In this document: in pieces, positions 1-6,162 of the stretch
Position numbering within the stretch: the stretch's first letter is position 1
Layout of the letters: every line of letters begins with the position of its first letter
NCBI GenBank assembly: GCA_030613915.1
Contig: JAUWKY010000148.1
Span: 1-6,325, forward strand
DNA length: 6,325 bases
From: Syntrophobacterales bacterium
GTDB lineage: Bacteria > Desulfobacterota > Syntrophobacteria > BM002
Direction: 5' to 3'
The notes under the pieces: generated by a model
Told to the model about the DNA's origin: nothing
What the model saw: only the letters and a program-made list of their open reading frames with translations
Databases searched by the model: none
Made by a program: the position numbers and the translations under genes

Positions 1-249
1 GTCTGCAAAAACCAACCCCTGGGTGAAGGCTCTTGGGTCATGAGGATAGGTGTTAACGATCCTATAGCCTACAACTGGAGCAGGGTAGGATATTGTGGGT
101 TGGGTAGAGTTTGTGACAGTTGGGGTGGTCGCCTCAGCTGAACTATGCCGGTCCATCTCTGCCGAAAAAACTGTGGCTGTAATCAACAAAATCCCACCCA
201 ACAACAGCAAGAGTCTAACAAGAGTAAGGCTGCGGGGCCCCAGTTTCAA
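1..249 (-). CDS. Secreted glutaminyl-peptide cyclotransferase (plant/bacterial type), N-terminal part, cut by window edge
   Basis: Only the first 83 codons are present; the frame is still open at base 1. Enzymes of this family cyclise an N-terminal glutamine of exported peptides to pyroglutamate, releasing ammonia, and act outside the cytoplasm. The last residues visible, GYRIVNTYPHDPRAFTQGL, match the signature that opens the beta-propeller of the plant/bacterial family (YPHDPxAFTQGL). Before it come a basic start, a leucine-rich hydrophobic stretch (about residues 10-27) and a likely signal-peptidase site after VFSA, then a Thr/Ser/Pro-rich linker. No lipobox cysteine is seen. I chose the TTG at 249-247 because it places the signal peptide at the N-terminus; an ATG at 156-154 would lose it. 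The Shine-Dalgarno match is weak. The start lies in the edge of repeat DNA. The family call is firm, the start uncertain. Confidence 0.85.
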   Translation of the reverse strand, partial: MKLGPRSLTLVRLLLLLGGILLITATVFSAEMDRHSSAEATTPTVTNSTQPTISYPAPVVGYRIVNTYPHDPRAFTQGLVFAD

Positions 250-432
250 AATTCCAAATCTGTTTTGGTCATTAAATATTGGAATTTGAGATTTGTTTGT
301 AATTTGGTGCTTGGAATTTGATATTTTGCAATGCTCCACTACTCCATCACTCCAGCAGACTGCTGCAAGGGGGAAAGAGTATGGAAGCCCGCTCAGGGGG
401 CAGTCCTAAGCCGGGTCCTTTGGGTCTGGATT
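248..432. repeat. Composite intergenic repeat, copy 1
   Basis: This block fills the whole gap between the YkgJ-type gene and the cyclotransferase gene, and matches 6102-6325 in the same orientation. It has three modules. First, a short AATTCCAAAT arm faces a 7-base-period array at 282-327 (units such as GAATTTG, AGATTTG, TAATTTG) interrupted by one 4-base TTTG at 296-299. Second, an 8-base array at 334-357 has three CTCCAxxA-like units. Third, a GC-rich segment at 358-432 contains the inverted repeat CAGCAGACTGCTG and ends in a hairpin at 411-429. It lacks the GC-rich insert of about 45 bases found in copy 2. No coding potential is seen. Confidence 0.85.
411..429. other. Conserved hairpin at the end of repeat copy 1
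   Basis: The 19 bases fold into an 8-base-pair stem with a TTT loop. Compared with copy 2 there is one C-to-T change in the right arm, which turns a G-C pair into G-T and keeps the stem in RNA on the plus strand. It sits 6 bases past the stop codon of the YkgJ-type gene. On the minus strand no run of T follows, so it is not a standard rho-independent terminator, although a 3'-end role is possible. Confidence 0.5.
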
Positions 433-434
433 CT

Positions 435-1373
435 TTATTGGTCTGAAACCAGGTGATACACACCATTTTCATCCTTTTCGACCTTCATCCCATAGGCACG
501 AACGATCTCTGCCAGTGGCCGACCCAGCAGAAAATCCAGTTCTTCGTCCTCACGGTTGAGTTTTTTTGTGACAAAAGCACGGATGGCAGTATCCTGGCGG
601 AGTAGGTCCAGCACCTCATCTAAAGCTGCCAAATCTCCGGTATCGTGCAACCGGGTAAAGGCTGCGTCTAATTTTCTGGGATCGCAGCGCTCATCATGGA
701 CTTCCAATATTTCCAGCAAATCCTGGTCTTCCTTGATGAGGTGACGCCTGGTGAGTTTTGCTTGTTGCCAGAGTTCCTCTAAGCCTTCAGGGGCCCAACA
801 TGCCTGAACGCGACATTGAAGGGGACGGTGGTCATAAATGGTACAGCCTCTCTGGTTTTTTCCATAAAAGATACAGTGGTGCTTCTCCTGATGTTGCTTG
901 AGCTTGAGCAGTTCACTGGGAAGGGCGCCGAGACGCCCGTCAAGGTTAAATTTGACAGGTTCACCGCGTCTGAGGGTGTAGATCTGCCGGGTTGATAGTA
1001 CGCCCCGACTCAGAAGTTCTGTATCTTCCGGGTGCAGGGAGGGGCTTCCCAGGTGACAACAGTTCCCGCAACGTAAGCAGTATGGCCGAGTACCATAGGC
1101 GATCTGGACCAGTCGTTTCATGAGTTCTTGCCATTTCTGATTCCGAACCGCTGGCTTCAGTTCCTCCCAGGTGTTATTCAATTCTCGATAGCAAGGATCC
1201 TGCTTTGTCAGGGTTATGACTTGATCATAGTGGCCTTCCACATGTAGTTTTGCCAAAATCTGCCGCAGTGCCAGACGCACTCCAGCTACAAATTCTTTGC
1301 GCTTGCCGGAGTGAAACAGTTGACGCAATTCAGCTGCATCAAGTTGAATAGAGTGCTTCGAATTCTGCTTCAT
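435..1373 (-). CDS. YkgJ-type cysteine-cluster protein (putative Zn/Fe-S binding)
   Basis: The 312-residue protein carries the cysteine pattern of the YkgJ (UPF0153) family. With numbering from the ATG at 1373, YCLRCGNCC gives Cys99, 102, 105 and 106, followed by C-I-F at Cys167, GCTIYDHRPLQCR with Cys177 and Cys187, and Cys192. Proteins of this family are thought to bind zinc or an iron-sulfur cluster; their reaction is unknown. Flanking the cluster are about 95 mostly helical residues at the N-terminus and about 110 charged helical residues at the C-terminus, so it is larger than minimal family members. No signal peptide or membrane segment is seen, so it is probably cytoplasmic. An upstream in-frame TTG at 1415 would add 14 residues. 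Neither start has a clear Shine-Dalgarno sequence; ATG is preferred by codon only. The stop is TAA at 437-435. Confidence 0.85.
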   Translation of the reverse strand: MKQNSKHSIQLDAAELRQLFHSGKRKEFVAGVRLALRQILAKLHVEGHYDQVITLTKQDPCYRELNNTWEELKPAVRNQKWQELMKRLVQIAYGTRPYCLRCGNCCHLGSPSLHPEDTELLSRGVLSTRQIYTLRRGEPVKFNLDGRLGALPSELLKLKQHQEKHHCIFYGKNQRGCTIYDHRPLQCRVQACWAPEGLEELWQQAKLTRRHLIKEDQDLLEILEVHDERCDPRKLDAAFTRLHDTGDLAALDEVLDLLRQDTAIRAFVTKKLNREDEELDFLLGRPLAEIVRAYGMKVEKDENGVYHLVSDQ

Positions 1374-1658
1374 TATGCTAAGCTTTTTTGCGGGATAAGG
1401 TTCAGTTTGGGTCAAGCAAAGAAGATAGGTGCTCTTCGAATGTAACCTATGGGTACCGTAGGAGCAAGGTCAACGCTGACGCAAAGCGCAAAGCGCATAG
1501 AGCATAGCGAAAATGATAGTAAACGGTAAATGGCAAACGCTGAAAAATTACAGAGCCATTGCCCGATCCGTTTACCGTTCACGGTTTACTCTTTACCAAA
1601 CGCTCTGCGCTCGGCGTTCTTTCCTTTGTGCTCCGCGTGGTTGACTCGGCTCAGGCAG
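1374..1658. other. Gap between recG and the YkgJ-type gene
   Basis: These 285 bases hold no gene that I can support. From 1481 to 1637 they are heptamer-period repeat DNA, described separately. The flank at 1446-1462 is an imperfect palindrome (CCTATGGGTACCGTAGG, a stem of about 7 pairs) that could be a small operator or chance. I see no T-tract terminator for recG and no convincing promoter for the YkgJ-type gene. Confidence 0.6.
1481..1637. repeat. Heptamer-period inverted repeat element, GCAAAGC/GTAAACG family
   Basis: Four adjacent arrays keep a 7-base period. At 1481-1508 are four units of the GCAAAGC/GCATAGA type. At 1519-1539 are three units of the GTAAACG type. After a 29-base unique spacer, 1569-1596 has four units of the CGTTTAC type, and after a CAAA spacer, 1601-1635 has five units of the CGCTCTG type. 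The two inner arrays are reverse complements: 1519-1539 matches the reverse complement of 1569-1589 at 17 of 21 positions, with mismatches every third base at 7, 10, 13 and 16. The outer arrays are more loosely inverted. No reading frame or T-tract suggests coding or a simple terminator. Confidence 0.85.
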
Positions 1659-3776
1659 TTAAGACGTTTGCAACAAGTCGGCGACCTGGTGGCTCTGGCG
1701 TTGAAGTTTAGCTCGAATAACTGCATGTGTTGGCTTGGTTAGCTCTGGATCCTTCTGTATCAAGGTCAGAGCGGCTCGCCTAGCAGCCGCCAGGGTTTCA
1801 GCGTCCCTTACCAAGTTGGCGAGCTTCAAGTCCATGAAGCCGGCCTGCTGCAAACCTATGAGGTCTCCCGGTCCCCGTAAACGGAGATCCTCTTCAGCTA
1901 TGCGGAAGCCATCGTTACTTTGCTCCATAATGGCCAGTCGCTGTCTGGTTTCAAGACCACCCCCTTCGTATATCAGCAGGCAGTAAGAGGCATGGGTGCT
2001 GCGGCCCACCCGGCCGCGTAACTGGTGAAGCTGGGACAGGCCAAATCGCTCCGGATGCTCCACTACCATTACCGTGGCGTCAGGCACATCAATGCCCACT
2101 TCGATAACAGTAGTGGCCACCAGGAGCTGTAATTGTTTGCTGGCAAAAGCTGCCATGATTTTCTGTTTTTCTTCGGCAGCCATGCGACCGTGTAGCATGG
2201 CTAAAGGAATATCAGGGAAGACCTCCTTACCCAAGTGCTCAGTCATGGAGGTGACATCTCTTAGATCCGACTTTTCCGACTCTTCCACCAACGGATAGAT
2301 GATATAGGCTTGGTGACCCTGATTGAATTCCTGCCGCAGAAGTTCGTACGCTTTGTACCGCTGCTTTGCATGAATTATACGTGTTTGCACCGGAGTCCTG
2401 CCAGGCGGTAATTCGTCAATAACAGAAACATCCAAATCTCCGTAGGCGGTCATGGCCAGGGTCCGAGGTATGGGGGTTGCTGTCATTACCAGGACGTGAG
2501 GACTTCCACCTTTCTGGCGCAAGGCCATGCGTTGGAGGACTCCGAAGCGGTGTTGTTCATCTATGACCACCAGTCCGAGTCGCTGGAAGGTGACATGTTT
2601 CTGGATCAAGGCATGGGTGCCAATGACCAGACGAGCCTCGCCCTTGGCAATAGCTTCAGTACTTGTCTGTTTCTCCCTGGACTTCAGTTTGGAGGTTAGC
2701 AAGACGAGAGGTACCCCGAGGGGTTCCGCATAGGGCTTCAAATTGACATAGTGCTGCTGGGCGAGAATCTCGGTGGGCGCCATTACCGCAGCTTGAAATC
2801 CATTGGCAATCACGATGAATGCCGTTAGCAAAGCAACCACAGTCTTACCACAGCCGACGTCTCCCTGGACCAGCCGGTTCATGGGGCGTCTTTTGCCGAG
2901 ATCGGCAGAAATCTCCCGCATAACCCGTTTTTGGGCATTGGTGAGGCTGAAAGGGAGCAATTTCCCGACTCGGCGAAGGAAATCACGATCCAGGCCCATT
3001 GCCTGTCCGGTCTCACGAGCCAACATCTCCCGACTGCGAATGATCAAAAGTTCCAGAAAGAAGAGTTCTTCAAAAATGAGGCGGCGCAGGCCAGGGGAAA
3101 GCTGGAGACTACGTTCCACTTCTGGCAGTTCACTTGGAAAGTGCACCTGACGTAAAGCAGCCTGCAGGTCAACAAGGTTGAAGTAATCGCGGACAGCAAC
3201 CGGTAGAGTCTCCTCCACCTGGGGAATGAAGCTGCTGACAACTTCCTTCATAATACGGCGGTAGGCCCTGGGGCCAATACCAGGGATACCACTGTATCGG
3301 GGCACGATACCCCCACTACCCTCTTCATTAACTCCTTCTACTGCTTCTATTTCCGGATGGTGAATCTCCAGCTTGCCTCCGAAAACCCGCAGAGTGCCAC
3401 TCACCCTAACGCTGCCTTTTAGCCCCTGAAAGCGTTGGATGAGCCAGCGACCGTAATGAAACCATTTGGCTGTTACTACGCCGGTGCCGTCACTGAAAGT
3501 CACTTGGTAAATCTTGCGGCGACGGTATCGAACCTCACGTTCGCCTAACAGTGTCGCCACAAAACTAACGTAGTCTCCTGGGCGCAGCCTGCTAATCTGT
3601 ATGGTGCCACGCTGGTCCAGATAGCCGAGGGGCAGATTGAAAAGCAGATGTTCTACGGTGACCAAGCCCTTGGCTTTTAGGTGCCGAGCCAGTCGAGGCC
3701 CTACCCCCTTTATGGCTTCCACCGGCTGCAACAACACCGAATCGGAAGAGAGGCTGTTGGAGCGTTGAGCGACCAT
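1659..3776 (-). CDS. recG: ATP-dependent DNA helicase RecG
   Basis: RecG is a monomeric superfamily 2 translocase that drives fork reversal and branch migration at stalled forks and recombination intermediates. The 705-residue product is close to the usual length (E. coli 693). Numbering from the ATG at 3776: a helix-hairpin-like IKGVGPRLARHL (22-33) opens the wedge/OB domain (to about 145), followed by Walker A GDVGCGKT (305-312), DEQH box (406-409), MTATPIPRT (431-439), TTVIEVGIDVP (555-565), arginine-finger QLRGRVGR (585-592), and the C-terminal DLRLRGPGD (630-638) of the TRG region. Walker A has Cys where many RecG proteins have Ser. A GTG at 3860 would add 28 residues, but that extension is encoded by repeat DNA and lacks RecG similarity. 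The ATG at 3776 has GGAG ten bases upstream. The stop is TAA. It lies 152 bases downstream of the UvrD-type gene. Confidence 0.97.
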   Translation of the reverse strand: MVAQRSNSLSSDSVLLQPVEAIKGVGPRLARHLKAKGLVTVEHLLFNLPLGYLDQRGTIQISRLRPGDYVSFVATLLGEREVRYRRRKIYQVTFSDGTGVVTAKWFHYGRWLIQRFQGLKGSVRVSGTLRVFGGKLEIHHPEIEAVEGVNEEGSGGIVPRYSGIPGIGPRAYRRIMKEVVSSFIPQVEETLPVAVRDYFNLVDLQAALRQVHFPSELPEVERSLQLSPGLRRLIFEELFFLELLIIRSREMLARETGQAMGLDRDFLRRVGKLLPFSLTNAQKRVMREISADLGKRRPMNRLVQGDVGCGKTVVALLTAFIVIANGFQAAVMAPTEILAQQHYVNLKPYAEPLGVPLVLLTSKLKSREKQTSTEAIAKGEARLVIGTHALIQKHVTFQRLGLVVIDEQHRFGVLQRMALRQKGGSPHVLVMTATPIPRTLAMTAYGDLDVSVIDELPPGRTPVQTRIIHAKQRYKAYELLRQEFNQGHQAYIIYPLVEESEKSDLRDVTSMTEHLGKEVFPDIPLAMLHGRMAAEEKQKIMAAFASKQLQLLVATTVIEVGIDVPDATVMVVEHPERFGLSQLHQLRGRVGRSTHASYCLLIYEGGGLETRQRLAIMEQSNDGFRIAEEDLRLRGPGDLIGLQQAGFMDLKLANLVRDAETLAAARRAALTLIQKDPELTKPTHAVIRAKLQRQSHQVADLLQTS

Positions 3777-3786
3777 AATCACATTT

Positions 3787-3790
3787 CTCC
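3787..3790 (-). promoter_or_regulatory. Ribosome binding site of recG
   Basis: GGAG on the minus strand, ten bases before the ATG at 3776. It decides this start over the in-frame ATG at 3812 and the GTG at 3860, neither of which has a comparable site. Confidence 0.6.
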
Positions 3791-3835
3791 AATCAGTCGA
3801 TGGAGTTACCATAAAGGATGGCAAAGAGCAACTCG

Positions 3836-3928
3836 TCAGCTTGCAGCTGGCATGGAGCACGGGGCATGGGGCAAGGAGTTAGTATGTTTTTGTTTTTACC
3901 CCATGCTCCATGCTCTATACTCCATGCG
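3836..3928. repeat. Heptamer-period inverted repeat element, GCATGGA family
   Basis: This fills most of the gap between the UvrD-type stop and recG. The left array at 3843-3877 has five 7-base units (GCATGGA, GCACGGG, GCAAGGA type; TCAGCTT at 3836-3842 may be a sixth). The right array at 3899-3926 has four units of the CTCCATG type, the reverse complement of the left. A 21-base T-rich spacer (plus strand) separates them, so the arms could form a long imperfect hairpin. The right arm begins directly after the helicase stop codon. On the minus strand no T-run follows the second arm, so it is not a standard intrinsic terminator. Confidence 0.85.
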
Positions 3929-5920
3929 TTAAAACAGAGTGAGTTGTTTTTCCTTGGGGGGTTTTTTCTTTTTGCTGGCAGGCACGGAGATCTCTTCGAG
4001 GCAATGGCTCGGGATTTCCTTGATGAAAGGTGAAACCTTGCAGGTGCGACGTTCTCCGTAGAGGAATCTCCGGCTCGTGGTTGAGAGCACCAAGAGATGA
4101 CGAGCTCTGGTCATGGCCACGTAGAGGAGGCGGCGTTCCTCCTGTAGAGCTTCTTTTCCTTGGTTTTTGTGAGTCAGCGGCAGGAGGTCCTGCTCAAGGC
4201 CACAGATTAAGACCACGGGAAACTCCAAACCTTTAGCTGCATGTAGGGTCATTAGTGATATTGCATCAGCCCGGGGATCGAAAAAGTCACCAGTTCGCCA
4301 CTGGGACAAATCGTCCAGAAAAGCGGGTATGGTCTCAGTTGCTGGCTTGCCACCATGGAGAGCAGCGAGTAGACGGAGCCACCGAAAGCTCTCTGCAGCT
4401 GATGTTACACTTTGAAAATGGTGGTGCAGACCGGTTTCCTCCCAGGCTCTTGCCAGCACCTCCGACAGCGACAGATTATTGATAAGGTTTTGGAGCGAAA
4501 TAATTGTTCGCCTCAGCATATCGGTAGCAGCCTGGTAGTTAATAGGGAGGTCCAGATTTCTGCTGGCCAGCCGCAGGGCTTCCCAGGGGTCGATCCCTTT
4601 GTCAATCTCTCCATTGAGCCACTGCCTCGCTTTCTCCCCTAGACCTCGTGGGGGCAGGTTGAAGATGACCCGGAGGTCGTTTATGCTTGAAGTGTCTATG
4701 GCATAGCAGAGGTAGGAAAGGAGGGAGTCTGCTGCCTGGGTGGCAAAAGGAGCTTTTTCTCCTATTAGCTGGAAGGGAATTCCGGCTGCGGAAAGAGCCT
4801 CCACCAATGGGCGGCTTTGGGCGTGAGTGCGGTAGAGTATGGCAAAATCACCAAAGCCGTATTGGTTTTCTTCCAAGAAGTCTGTGTCTTTAGACTGATA
4901 GATCTGGTAGTGGCTACTTCCCCCCAAAAGTCGCTCGATTTCACTCACAACAAAGTGAGCCTCTTGTCTTTCGTCCACGAGCCGACCTAGTCGGAGAAGC
5001 GGACCAGAGGCATCCTCGCTCCAAAGCTTACAGGTGAGCGGGTTGGCATTGTGGGAGATGACGCCGACGGCAGCTTCCAAAATGCGTTGACTGGAACGGA
5101 AATTCTGTTCCAGTTTTATCGACCGCGCTTCAGGGAAGTCTTCCTGAAACCGTTGGAAAATAGTTATATTTGAGCCGCGAAAACTATAGATGGATTGATC
5201 CGTATCCCCCACTACGCATAGGTTGCGATGCGGTGCTGTTAGGAGATGAAGCCAACGGTATTGAGCCTCGTTTACATCCTGAAATTCGTCTACCAGAATG
5301 AACCGAAAAAGCTTCTGGTGGCGAGAGAGTAGTGCAGGTTCGGCCTCCCAGCGAAAAACGAGCCTACTAATCAGATCGTCGAAGTCAAGCAAATGGTCCT
5401 TTTCCAGGGTGTGCTGGTAGAGGCGGTAGACTGTGGCGAGCTTACTATCGTTGTCTATGGCCAGATCATCGGGCGAGAGGAGCCGGCCTTTGGCCAAAGA
5501 GATCTTGCGGATTACCTCGAGGGGCTGCCACTCAGATCCTGACAGGGAGTGCTGTTTGAGGACCTCTTTGATAAGATTCATCTGGTCAGCCTCAGACAGG
5601 AGTTCCAACTTGGCTGCTGCATCTGTGCTCTCGCGGAGCAGAGAGCCAGAGACGGAGTGAAAGGTACCCATGCGGATCTCACGGACCCAGGAGGGTTGAG
5701 ACAACAGAGCCTCCAGGCGAGTAGTCATTTCCAATGCGGCCTTGCGGGCAAAGGTAACCGCCATAACCTGTCTTGGTTCAACGACCTTGTTCTCAATGAG
5801 ATAAGCTATTCGATGCGTAAGCACTCTGGTCTTGCCGGTTCCAGCACCGGCGAGAATGAGAAGGGACCCTTCGGTGTGTTCAACCGCCAACCGTTGAGCT
5901 TCGTTGAGATGCTCTAGCAT
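3929..5920 (-). CDS. UvrD/Rep/PcrA-type superfamily 1A DNA helicase with C-terminal clamp-binding motif
   Basis: This is a 3'-5' single-strand DNA translocase of the repair and replication type. Numbering from the ATG at 5920 (663 residues): Q-motif LNEAQ (5-9), Walker A GAGTGKT (25-31), motif Ia VTFARKAALEM (55-65), GTFHS (85-89), Walker B VDEFQD (210-215), motif III GDTDQSIYSFRGS (238-250), motif IV LEQNFRSS (270-277), motif V LMTLHAAKGLEF (556-567) and motif VI EERRLLYVAMTRAR (594-607). All core motifs are intact. The C-terminal Tudor-like domain of PcrA/UvrD appears absent; instead a lysine-rich linker ends in QLTLF, a match to the sliding-clamp-binding consensus QL(S/D)LF. Length is nearer Rep (673) than UvrD (720), so I do not assign a symbol. 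A TTG at 5938 would add six residues, but GGGGAG sits ten bases before the ATG, which is preferred. Confidence 0.95.
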   Translation of the reverse strand: MLEHLNEAQRLAVEHTEGSLLILAGAGTGKTRVLTHRIAYLIENKVVEPRQVMAVTFARKAALEMTTRLEALLSQPSWVREIRMGTFHSVSGSLLRESTDAAAKLELLSEADQMNLIKEVLKQHSLSGSEWQPLEVIRKISLAKGRLLSPDDLAIDNDSKLATVYRLYQHTLEKDHLLDFDDLISRLVFRWEAEPALLSRHQKLFRFILVDEFQDVNEAQYRWLHLLTAPHRNLCVVGDTDQSIYSFRGSNITIFQRFQEDFPEARSIKLEQNFRSSQRILEAAVGVISHNANPLTCKLWSEDASGPLLRLGRLVDERQEAHFVVSEIERLLGGSSHYQIYQSKDTDFLEENQYGFGDFAILYRTHAQSRPLVEALSAAGIPFQLIGEKAPFATQAADSLLSYLCYAIDTSSINDLRVIFNLPPRGLGEKARQWLNGEIDKGIDPWEALRLASRNLDLPINYQAATDMLRRTIISLQNLINNLSLSEVLARAWEETGLHHHFQSVTSAAESFRWLRLLAALHGGKPATETIPAFLDDLSQWRTGDFFDPRADAISLMTLHAAKGLEFPVVLICGLEQDLLPLTHKNQGKEALQEERRLLYVAMTRARHLLVLSTTSRRFLYGERRTCKVSPFIKEIPSHCLEEISVPASKKKKPPKEKQLTLF

Positions 5921-5930
5921 ACTTGAACTA

Positions 5931-5936
5931 CTCCCC
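5931..5936 (-). promoter_or_regulatory. Ribosome binding site of the UvrD-type helicase gene
   Basis: GGGGAG on the minus strand with a ten-base spacer to the ATG at 5920. It overlaps codons that would be used from the upstream TTG at 5938, which argues against that start. Confidence 0.7.
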
Positions 5937-5944
5937 AAAGGAAG

Positions 5945-5958
5945 TTGAATTTATTCAA
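5945..5958. promoter_or_regulatory. Perfect palindrome TTGAAT-TT-ATTCAA upstream of the helicase gene
   Basis: Two perfect 6-base arms are separated by two bases, 25 bases before the helicase ATG. Its position would suit an operator, but it partly overlaps the T-rich tail of the terminator, and palindromes this short in AT-rich DNA can arise by chance. It does not match an SOS box that I can name. Confidence 0.25.
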
Positions 5959-5987
5959 AATAGAAAACCTGGTCCTTGGGGCCAGGT
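5954..5987 (-). terminator. Rho-independent terminator reading leftward
   Basis: On the minus strand, ACCTGGCC, a CCAA loop and GGaCCAGGT (5987-5967) form an eight-pair stem with one bulged A, followed by TTTTCTATTTT (5966 to about 5956). This is a typical intrinsic terminator for a transcript arriving from the right, ending about 35 bases before the helicase ATG. The reverse direction has no T-tract. I see no clear -35/-10 pair between terminator and ATG, so the helicase promoter either overlaps this region or transcription reads through it. Confidence 0.7.
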
Positions 5988-6145
5988 CAGAGTTCAATGG
6001 CCTTGCCGGTAAAGGTTGCGAGGTGTTTTGGAGTACTGGAGGAATAGAAATTCCAAATAACAAATCACAAATATCAAACAAATTACAATGACCAAAATTC
6101 GAAATTCCAAACTGGTTTTGTGTTTTGGTCATTTGAAACTGGGGA

Positions 6146-6162
6146 CCCGCCCGCAGGGTGGG
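6146..6162. other. GC-rich hairpin inside repeat copy 2
   Basis: CCCGCCC pairs with GGGTGGG around a GCA loop, giving seven pairs including one G-T. It lies in a GC-rich insert of about 45 bases that copy 1 lacks, so it looks like a separate small module placed between the two AT-rich arms. Confidence 0.5.

Noticed and set aside
95..289. Plus-strand open frame at the left end
   Set aside because: It is antisense to the recognisable cyclotransferase signal peptide and YPHDPxAFTQGL region.
2803..3150. Plus-strand open frame of 115 codons within recG
   Set aside because: It is antisense to conserved RecG sequence and has no recognisable protein features.
3777..3860. Longer RecG start at GTG 3860 or ATG 3812
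   Set aside because: The extra residues lack RecG similarity, partly come from repeat DNA, and have no ribosome binding site, while the ATG at 3776 has one.
3843..3928. Intrinsic terminator of the helicase gene
   Set aside because: The arms can pair, but no T-tract follows the second arm on the minus strand and the spacer is long.
5549..5917. Plus-strand open frame of 122 codons within the helicase gene
   Set aside because: It is antisense to the helicase N-terminal motifs, including Walker A.
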